Shown here piece by piece: positions 57,633-64,000 of a stretch of 64,000 nucleotides of DNA. Both the position numbers and the translations under genes were made by a program. Each line of letters starts with the position of its first letter. Within the stretch, counting starts at the first letter, position 1. This stretch comes from Flavobacterium sp. (GTDB lineage: Bacteria; Bacteroidota; Bacteroidia; Flavobacteriales; Flavobacteriaceae): assembly GCA_023251135.1 (NCBI GenBank), contig JAHEZJ010000008.1, positions 1 to 64,000 of the forward strand, written 5' to 3'. The notes under the pieces were generated by a model, which did not search any database, was not told the DNA's origin, and was given only the letters and a program-made list of their open reading frames with translations.

Positions 57633-59903
57633 ATGAATAATATTAAAAACTCCTTGTTTTACGTTACTGTCATTGGAGGTTTTACGGCCCTGATATATTG
57701 GGTAATCTCAAAGGGAGCTTCACTTGAGGCCGGACGCGGAATCGTTCATAAAAAAATCGAAAGCAATCATTGGAATGATTTTCTGCACTCGATGGTAGAT
57801 AACCTTCAGCATCCTTTGGCTATTTTGTTAGCACAGATCGTGACTATTATTTTGGTAGCACGTTTGTTCGGGTGGGTTTTTAGAAAAATCGGACAGCCTT
57901 CTGTAATTGGAGAAATGATTGCCGGAATTGTTTTAGGGCCTTCCTTGATCGGAATGTATTTTCCTGAATTTTCAGGAGCCTTATTCCCAAAAGAATCCTT
58001 AGGAAACCTGCAATTTTTAAGTCAGATTGGTTTGATTTTTTTCATGTTTGTGATTGGAATGGAATTGGATTTGAAAGTTTTGAAAAATAAAGCACATGAT
58101 GCTGTAGTTATAAGTCACGCAAGTATTGTAATCCCTTTTGCCCTGGGTCTGTCATTAGCTTATTTTATCTACCATACTTTTGCGCCGGTTGGGGTTGAGT
58201 TTGCCTCTTTCGGATTGTTTATGGGAATTGCCATGAGTATTACAGCATTTCCGGTTCTCGCCCGTATTGTACAGGAACGCGGAATGCAAAAAACAAAACT
58301 CGGAACCATAGCCATTACCTGTGCCGCTGCCGATGATATTACGGCCTGGTGTATTTTGGCATTGGTAATTGCCATTGTAAAGGCAGGTTCGTTTACAAGT
58401 GCTTTGTATGTAATTGGTTTGGCTTTGTTGTATGTCATTATCATGCTGAAAATAGTTCGTCCGTTCCTGAAACGTGTGGGTGATTTAAATTCGACTCGTG
58501 AGAGTCTGAACAAACCGGTTGTTGCTATTTTCTTTTTAACACTTTTATTTTCTGCTTATGCTGCCGAATTAATCGGAATTCATGCGTTGTTTGGTGCTTT
58601 TTTAGCCGGAGCAATTATGCCTGAAAACAATAAATTCAGAAATATCTTTATCGAGAAAGTAGAAGACGTAGCCATTATCGTTTTATTGCCATTATTCTTT
58701 GTGTTTACTGGTTTGCGTACTCAGATTGGTTTATTGAACGATCCGTATTTATGGAAGGTGACTGCTGTAATTATTGGAGTAGCCGTAGCCGGAAAATTCT
58801 TTGGAAGCGCTTTTGCTGCAAAATTCGTCGGACAAAGCTGGAAAGACAGTTTGGCCATCGGAGCTTTAATGAATACCCGCGGTTTGATGGAGCTGGTTGT
58901 TTTAAACATAGGTTATGATTTGGGTGTTTTATCCACAGAAATTTTTACCATGATGGTAATTATGGCTTTGGTAACCACCTTTATGACAGGACCTGCACTG
59001 GATTTAATAGGTTTTATTTTTAAAGATAAAATAACGGCCATTCCGCAGGAAATTGGAAATAAAAGCAAGTATAAAATTCTGCTTTCTTTCGCTACTCCTG
59101 AAAAAGGAAAAAAATTACTAAAACTAGCTAATAGTTTGGTGAAGAAACAAGCCGATAATTCTATAGTAACGGCAATGCATTTATCATTGAGTACCGAAAT
59201 ACACTCGTTTGATGTGAAAGATCACGAACGTAAAATGCTTATGCCGGTGATTGAAGAATCAGAACGTCTGAATCAGAATATGGTGAGCGTTTTTAAAGTG
59301 ACAAATGATATCGATACCGATATTATTGATACTGCAAATCAAGGCGAATATGACTTATTGTTAGTGGGGTTAGGGCAGTCCATTTTTGAAGGAACCCTGT
59401 TGGGGAAAATTCTCGGATTTACCACCAGAATTGTAAACCCGGATCGTTTGATTGATAAGTTTACCGGTAAAGAAGGATTGTTTGAGAATTCTCCTTTTGA
59501 CGAAAGAACACGTCATATCATTGCAAAAAGCAAAATGCCTGTTGGGATTTTTATCGATAAAAAATTGGAAGAAGTCAATCAGGTTTTTATGCCGGTTTTT
59601 AGTAAGGAAGATGCTTTTTTGATTGATTATGCTAAAAAGTTAATTAATAATAACGGCTCTCAGATTACTGTTCTGGATGCCAGCGGTGAAGTAAAAAACA
59701 CCAGAGATATTCAGGAAACGATTCGTTCTATTGAACAAATTGCACCCAATCACATTATGATTATGCACGACCGAACGATTAAAAAAGAGTTTCTGGAAAA
59801 TCAGAACTTAATGATTATTAGTTTGGACAGCTGGAAGAAATTAATAGAATCTCAAAGTACCTGGTTGAACAATACGCCTTCGGTATTGATCTTGAAGCCA
59901 TAA
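57633..59903 (+). CDS. Cation:proton antiporter (CPA2/Kef-like) with C-terminal USP-like region
   Basis: 756 residues from the ATG at 57633 (MNNIKNSLFYVTVIGGFTAL). One N-terminal span precedes a Na+/H+ exchanger domain of about 12 spans (QPSVIGEMIAGIVLGPSLIG, FFMFVIGMELDLKVL, SITAFPVLARIVQERG, AADDITAWCILALVIA). The C-terminal half (about 470-756) is cytosolic with universal-stress-like strands (YKILLSFATPEKGKKLLKLA; YDLLLVGLGQS; GSQITVLDASG). Exchanges K+ or Na+ for H+; ion specificity is not decided. Confidence 0.93.
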   Translation: MNNIKNSLFYVTVIGGFTALIYWVISKGASLEAGRGIVHKKIESNHWNDFLHSMVDNLQHPLAILLAQIVTIILVARLFGWVFRKIGQPSVIGEMIAGIVLGPSLIGMYFPEFSGALFPKESLGNLQFLSQIGLIFFMFVIGMELDLKVLKNKAHDAVVISHASIVIPFALGLSLAYFIYHTFAPVGVEFASFGLFMGIAMSITAFPVLARIVQERGMQKTKLGTIAITCAAADDITAWCILALVIAIVKAGSFTSALYVIGLALLYVIIMLKIVRPFLKRVGDLNSTRESLNKPVVAIFFLTLLFSAYAAELIGIHALFGAFLAGAIMPENNKFRNIFIEKVEDVAIIVLLPLFFVFTGLRTQIGLLNDPYLWKVTAVIIGVAVAGKFFGSAFAAKFVGQSWKDSLAIGALMNTRGLMELVVLNIGYDLGVLSTEIFTMMVIMALVTTFMTGPALDLIGFIFKDKITAIPQEIGNKSKYKILLSFATPEKGKKLLKLANSLVKKQADNSIVTAMHLSLSTEIHSFDVKDHERKMLMPVIEESERLNQNMVSVFKVTNDIDTDIIDTANQGEYDLLLVGLGQSIFEGTLLGKILGFTTRIVNPDRLIDKFTGKEGLFENSPFDERTRHIIAKSKMPVGIFIDKKLEEVNQVFMPVFSKEDAFLIDYAKKLINNNGSQITVLDASGEVKNTRDIQETIRSIEQIAPNHIMIMHDRTIKKEFLENQNLMIISLDSWKKLIESQSTWLNNTPSVLILKP

Positions 59904-60255
59904 AAGAGTTTAAATTACAATTTTTTTAAAATTACAATCTTTAAAATTCCAAATTCCAATTTTGTTGGGGTTTGGGATTTTTTTGTTTGAGTTTTGTTTG
60001 CATTTTTGTCATTCCTTCTTTCATCGAAACGAAACGATACGTCACATTGGAATTTGGGATTTGTTTTTTTGTTTGACTCGCAGATGACGCTGATTCGCTT
60101 TGCGAAAACGCGGATTTACACGGATTTCTTTGTTTCCTTATTTGTAATTACCCTTTTCGCTCAAATGATACTATCCGTCACATTGGAATTTGGAATTTAG
60201 CTTTTGGGATTTAAAAGATTGGAATTTGGAATTTAAAAGAATTGGAATTTAACAT
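59904..60255. other. Non-coding spacer rich in GGAATTT repeats
   Basis: 352 bp without a gene between convergent genes. It contains many TTGGAATTT and TTGGGATTT units and a GCAGATGACGCTGATTCGC segment of the kind that recurs in flavobacterial spacers. No clear hairpin terminator was found. Confidence 0.6.
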
Positions 60256-62751
60256 TTATAGTCCCAAATCCAATACATAAGAAATCTTAACCGCAATATT
60301 ATCCTCAAACCTCATTAGCTGGTTCGGGCCATAACGATAGAAGCCACCTAAACCAATACCTTTATAAATCTTGTTGAGTTCGATTCCCGATTCGAAGAAA
60401 CCTTTGTCCAGGGTTTTATAGGTCGGACCAACGTGCTGTTGCGGATTCTCCATATTTCCCCATGCCATTCTTGTAACCAGTACCAGAGAAGGACGTACTT
60501 TTTTGAGTATTCTGATTCGGTCAAAACCATGTTTGATTTGGAAAAACACATATTGACTGGAGAAAAATTCGTTAAAAAACATCGTTTCAAAACTGTTTCG
60601 TCCGGCAAAAGTAATACGCTGAATTACGGTTTCCTTCGTTAAGTTGTTGGGCATAGTGTTGTACAGATGCGTAAGGGGAACATCGCCCGTAGCATAACCA
60701 CCCTGTAGGAGCAAACTCGTTTTCTGACCGTCCAGATATTTCTTTTCATACTCCGCTTTGAAATCTATTTTCCCAAAAGTAAAATCGTTTTCCATAACAT
60801 TGGGTAGCGACTGCGTGTACTGAAAAGTAAACCTTGGAAATCTTTTATCCGTTTCCGTTCTTCCGGTTGGGGTTTGCATAAAAGCGCTAAAGGGCGCCCA
60901 AACGATCGAAACCATTGCGGTAGTCATGACATAATCCGAGTACAACTTCCCATTGTAATTAAAAAGATAATCAAATTTAGGTTCTACAGCAGTTCTTGAA
61001 AATTCCAGAATTGCTTCCGTTTTCGGAATGATTTTAGTCTGAATATTGGCTTTCCAGCCCACATACTGATAAAAAGTGCTGATGTTGATAGGGCGTGGGT
61101 CGTAGATTTTAAAAACGCGTTTGTCCACTGCAAAAACCGTACTTGCAATCTCCCGAACATCATCGGTATAATAACCATTTACCCATGTATTGGTGTTTTT
61201 GTCCAATAAAACTCCCGTGCCAAGACTGTACTTAAATGCACCGTCTTTTGTTCCGTAAGCCCCATATCCTTCGATTCTGAAATTTTTAGAAAAACGATCG
61301 TTGGTAATACCGCCAAGCCCGAGCCTGAAACCTTCGTAATTGTTGTAACTGATGATTTTTTTCAAGTCCAGATCGACCGGACCAATCGGAAAATACCCGT
61401 TGATTATTTTTCGGCCCAATCCCAAACGATTTTCGATTCTTTTCTTTATCGAAAGACTGTCTATCAACTGGTATGTTTTCTGGCTTTTCAGGTCCAGACT
61501 TTCTTTTCTGTAGGTTTCCCAGAATGTTTCCGGTTTTTTGTTGGCATCGTCTTTAATTTCGATGTAAAGCGCCGGGTTTTTTATAGCGGGAGAGGTGTTG
61601 TAATGAATATCGAAATTATTACTCTCAGATAGCAGATACGTAAAATCGGAAGCCGATTTTTTTCGGGGTTCAAAATTATCTTCAACATCTCCGTCAAACT
61701 GAATCGTTCCTCCTAAGATCTTAATGTCATCGTCGCTTTTCCCTTTTACAATCTTAAAGGTAGTATTGCTTTGGAACCATATTTTTTCGCTTGGTACGTA
61801 TTCAAATTCATGAATTCCGCTAATGTCCAGAACCCCTTTGATACGCATTACCGCTTTGGCAACAGCAAAATTTTCCTGATCGATGTACAAAACGCCCTCT
61901 AATCCCGATGATTTTCTTCTTTGCTTGTTTTTAAAGTAAATCATATAGGTTTCACGACCCTTTATATTTACGGTATCCAGGATCTTGTAATTGTAACTTT
62001 GCGGAGCGTCGTTTGAAATTGGATTTTCGTATTTCGTTTCAATCAGCTCGTACTTCGAATCATAAATCGAAATCGATTGTAGATTAAAAGCAATAATCTC
62101 ATAAATAGGCTGTTTAAACCCGGCCATCTTAGTTCCTAGTATGGTTTCTTTTAATTTATGATTACCAAACTGATATTGCGAAACTTTTTCGGTTTGAAAC
62201 AAATGCTGCTTGCTGATTATTTCTTTGAATTTATAATCAGAAGAATCAATGTTAATGCGTTTTTTGTCGAGATTTTTGTAAGCTGCTGTAGAGTCGATTC
62301 TGCCGTCGATCGAATCCGGATTTGCGGTTACGATAAGTTTGTTGTAACTTTTATACTCGAAGCTGTTGAGTTTTTTTTGCGGATTGTTTTTGTTTTTATT
62401 CGCAATAACCTTCTTAATGATCGTCAGGGCCGGATTTTCGTTTGAAACCACCACTTCTTTTAAATCGTCGGTTTTTTGAGAAAGAGAGATGGGATAAAAA
62501 GTTTTATGCTCCGCAACTGAAATTGTTCTGGTTTGAAAGCCAATATACGAAACGGTAAAAGCAACTGGTTTTGCAGACATTTTCAGAATGAACTTCCCGT
62601 CAACATCCGTAATCGTATTGTTGCTGTCTGAAGTTGTAATGGTTGCAAAAGGGAGCGGTTTATTATTAGAGTCCGTTACAATTCCGTTTATTTGAAACTG
62701 CGCCTGAATGGTAAGCGTGAAAAACAAAGTCAACAAACAAAATAGCTTCAT
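60256..62751 (-). CDS. DUF5686 outer-membrane protein with carboxypeptidase-regulatory-like N-terminus
   Basis: 831 residues from the ATG at 62751 (MKLFCLLTLFFTLTIQAQFQ); an earlier in-frame ATG would misplace the signal peptide. A CarboxypepD_reg-like domain (NGIVTDSNNKPLPFATITTS, about 22-105) precedes the DUF5686 region with a long C-terminal barrel (SRTAVEPKFDYLFNYNGKLY ... GIGLGGFYRYGPNQLM). It ends LDLGL, without a T9SS tail. The family is associated with the outer membrane; function unknown. Confidence 0.9.
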   Translation of the reverse strand: MKLFCLLTLFFTLTIQAQFQINGIVTDSNNKPLPFATITTSDSNNTITDVDGKFILKMSAKPVAFTVSYIGFQTRTISVAEHKTFYPISLSQKTDDLKEVVVSNENPALTIIKKVIANKNKNNPQKKLNSFEYKSYNKLIVTANPDSIDGRIDSTAAYKNLDKKRINIDSSDYKFKEIISKQHLFQTEKVSQYQFGNHKLKETILGTKMAGFKQPIYEIIAFNLQSISIYDSKYELIETKYENPISNDAPQSYNYKILDTVNIKGRETYMIYFKNKQRRKSSGLEGVLYIDQENFAVAKAVMRIKGVLDISGIHEFEYVPSEKIWFQSNTTFKIVKGKSDDDIKILGGTIQFDGDVEDNFEPRKKSASDFTYLLSESNNFDIHYNTSPAIKNPALYIEIKDDANKKPETFWETYRKESLDLKSQKTYQLIDSLSIKKRIENRLGLGRKIINGYFPIGPVDLDLKKIISYNNYEGFRLGLGGITNDRFSKNFRIEGYGAYGTKDGAFKYSLGTGVLLDKNTNTWVNGYYTDDVREIASTVFAVDKRVFKIYDPRPINISTFYQYVGWKANIQTKIIPKTEAILEFSRTAVEPKFDYLFNYNGKLYSDYVMTTAMVSIVWAPFSAFMQTPTGRTETDKRFPRFTFQYTQSLPNVMENDFTFGKIDFKAEYEKKYLDGQKTSLLLQGGYATGDVPLTHLYNTMPNNLTKETVIQRITFAGRNSFETMFFNEFFSSQYVFFQIKHGFDRIRILKKVRPSLVLVTRMAWGNMENPQQHVGPTYKTLDKGFFESGIELNKIYKGIGLGGFYRYGPNQLMRFEDNIAVKISYVLDLGL

Positions 62752-62813
62752 AGAGAATGTTATAGTTTCAAAAACGGACAAAATGTAAAAATGGTATGCA
62801 AAAATAAGAATAA

Positions 62814-62851
62814 AAAAATCCGTTCAGTACAATTTAACTAAACGGATTTTT
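62814..62851 (-). terminator. Terminator after frr
   Basis: AAAAATCCGTT (62814-62824) and AAACGGATTTTT (62840-62851) form the stem. On the minus strand it follows the frr stop and has a T-run. Confidence 0.85.
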
Positions 62852-62869
62852 ATTTTGTGTTGAATAGGA

Positions 62870-63433
62870 TTACACCTTCATGATTTCGGCTTCTTTTGCT
62901 GCCAGTAATTCATCGATTTTTTTGATGTAAGTATTGGTTAAATTCTGAACCTGCTCTTCGGCTGATTTGCAGATGTCTTCAGAAGTTCCTTCTTTTTCTA
63001 ATTTTTTGATATCCGTATTAGCATCCTTACGTACGTTACGAACTCCAATTTTAGCATCTTCTGCTTCAGATTTTGCTTGTTTGGCTAAGTCTTTACGACG
63101 CTCTTCTGTCAAAGGCGGAACACTGATGATGATAACGTCTCCGTTATTCATTGGGTTAAAACCAATGTTGGCTACCATGATTGCTTTTTCGATAACTTGT
63201 AGCATGTTTTTTTCAAAAGGCTGTAAAGTGATCGTTCTCGCATCAGGAACACTAATTTTTGACACCTGAGAAAGAGGTGTTGCAGATCCGTAATAATCTA
63301 CAAAAACACTTCCCAACATTGCCGGAGAAGCTTTTCCTGCACGAATGTTAAGAAATTCTTTCTCTAAATGTGCAATCGAACCATTCATAGATTCTTCAGT
63401 ACTATCTAATATAAATTCTATTTCTTCCGTCAT
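62870..63433 (-). CDS. frr: Ribosome recycling factor
   Basis: 187 residues, near the usual 185. Long helices IAHLEKEFLNIRAGKASPAML and TEERRKDLAKQAKSEAEDAK plus the beta hinge (FVDYYGSATPLSQVSKISVPDARTITLQPF) define RRF. With EF-G it splits post-termination ribosomes. It follows pyrH on the same strand, 160 bp away, the classical order. Confidence 0.97.
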   Translation of the reverse strand: MTEEIEFILDSTEESMNGSIAHLEKEFLNIRAGKASPAMLGSVFVDYYGSATPLSQVSKISVPDARTITLQPFEKNMLQVIEKAIMVANIGFNPMNNGDVIIISVPPLTEERRKDLAKQAKSEAEDAKIGVRNVRKDANTDIKKLEKEGTSEDICKSAEEQVQNLTNTYIKKIDELLAAKEAEIMKV

Positions 63434-63593
63434 TTTTTTAGATTTTTAGATTTTAGAGGATTGGGTTTTCAAATTTTAAAGAAAATACACCTCTAATTTA
63501 CTAACTAATATATTTTATTTTTATGAATACTTTGTAAACATTGTCAAAATTTAGAAAAATGGAGTGATCTAAAATTCTGACAATCTAAGCAGT

Positions 63594-64000
63594 CTAGATG
63601 TTCACTACTGTTCCAACGTTTTCACCTTCACAGATTTTCAAAAGATTACCAATTTTGTTCATATCAAAAACAACGATCGGTAATTTGTTTTCCTGGCTTA
63701 AAGTAAAAGCAGTGGTATCCATCACATTCAATCCTTTTTTAAGGACATCATCAAACGAAATAAAATCAAACTTCACAGCTGCTGCATTTTTTTCAGGATC
63801 AGAATCATAAACACCATCCACACGGGTTCCTTTTAAGATCACATCTGCATTGATTTCAATTCCTCTTAAAACGGCTGCTGTATCGGTTGTAAAATAAGGA
63901 TTTCCGGTTCCGGCACCAAAAATTACAATTCTTCCTTTTTCAAGATGACGGTCTGCTCTTCTTTTGATATAAGGTTCTGCAATAGACTCCATTTTTAAAG
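63594..64000 (-). CDS. pyrH: UMP kinase, C-terminal part (start beyond window)
   Basis: About 135 codons are visible; the frame continues past base 64000 (LK before MESIAEPY), so the ATG at 63992 is internal. Family parts: [54 protein letters not shown] and [20 protein letters not shown]. It phosphorylates UMP to UDP, and is followed by frr. Confidence 0.96.
   Translation of the reverse strand, partial: LKMESIAEPYIKRRADRHLEKGRIVIFGAGTGNPYFTTDTAAVLRGIEINADVILKGTRVDGVYDSDPEKNAAAVKFDFISFDDVLKKGLNVMDTTAFTLSQENKLPIVVFDMNKIGNLLKICEGENVGTVVNI

Noticed and set aside
59994..60200. 68-codon ORF in the repeat-rich spacer
   Set aside because: It is composed of spacer repeats (TTGGAATTT and GCAGATGACG-type units), so coding is unlikely.

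Overview
The window looks like a chromosomal segment of a Flavobacterium-type member of the Bacteroidota. The evidence is: AT-rich DNA with few Shine-Dalgarno sites; several -7 boxes of the flavobacterial form TAnnTTTG; two very large secreted proteins ending in type IX secretion (T9SS) type A sorting domains; FecI/FecR/TonB-receptor signalling; and Bacteroidota families such as the DUF5686 outer-membrane proteins. It shows no phage, plasmid, CRISPR array or intact insertion sequence. Most of it is core chromosome, broken by accessory surface-protein genes and dispersed palindromic repeats.

Layout. 1-2644 is an ECF sigma / FecR anti-sigma / TonB receptor operon (receptor cut by the window edge). 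2771-3931 holds a small outer-membrane protein and a stand-alone LytTR DNA-binding protein. 4059-14012 is a block of three minus-strand genes (haem-receptor-like TonB protein, a 2103-residue T9SS protein with Ig-like and discoidin-like domains, a small secreted protein) bracketed by a 63-bp direct repeat. 14279-20193 is housekeeping: a small secreted membrane-tail protein, ribE, pdxA, DUF177-rpmF, then fabH-accB-accC behind a perfect palindrome. 20489-26383 is the most unusual part: six tandem paralogous PepSY-like secreted proteins, then a sigma-54-dependent response regulator, tail to tail with a hybrid histidine kinase carrying a C-terminal HPt domain. The gene for sigma-54 itself (rpoN) is also in the window, at 48956-50416.

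26559-38534 holds an S9 peptidase, a FAD oxidoreductase, a 1626-residue T9SS protein, mtgA, an LpxR-like lipid A deacylase, small lipoprotein and membrane genes, tRNA-Ala(GGC) and an enoyl-CoA hydratase. The T9SS gene appears to have been inserted between the oxidoreductase and mtgA, because the last codons of the oxidoreductase recur just before mtgA. 38715-48681 holds queD, lpxH, a seven-haem lipoprotein cytochrome, an MFS exporter, recJ, a HopJ-family protein, rsmI, an acidic-linker protein and tdk. 48690-57500 is rich in palindromic repeats and holds rpoN, asnS, a SIMPL protein, an RND-type exporter, a SugE-type SMR protein and an overlapping LytS/LytR pair. 57633-64000 holds a cation:proton antiporter, a DUF5686 outer-membrane protein, frr and the 3' end of pyrH.

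Several genes serve the cell envelope (lpxH, LpxR-like, mtgA, fabH/acc, RND exporter, TonB receptors, T9SS adhesins). No complete, clearly new defence or biosynthetic system was recognised. The best candidates for undescribed biology are the six-paralog PepSY array with its sigma-54 phosphorelay, the direct-repeat-flanked receptor/adhesin block, and the palindrome before fabH.
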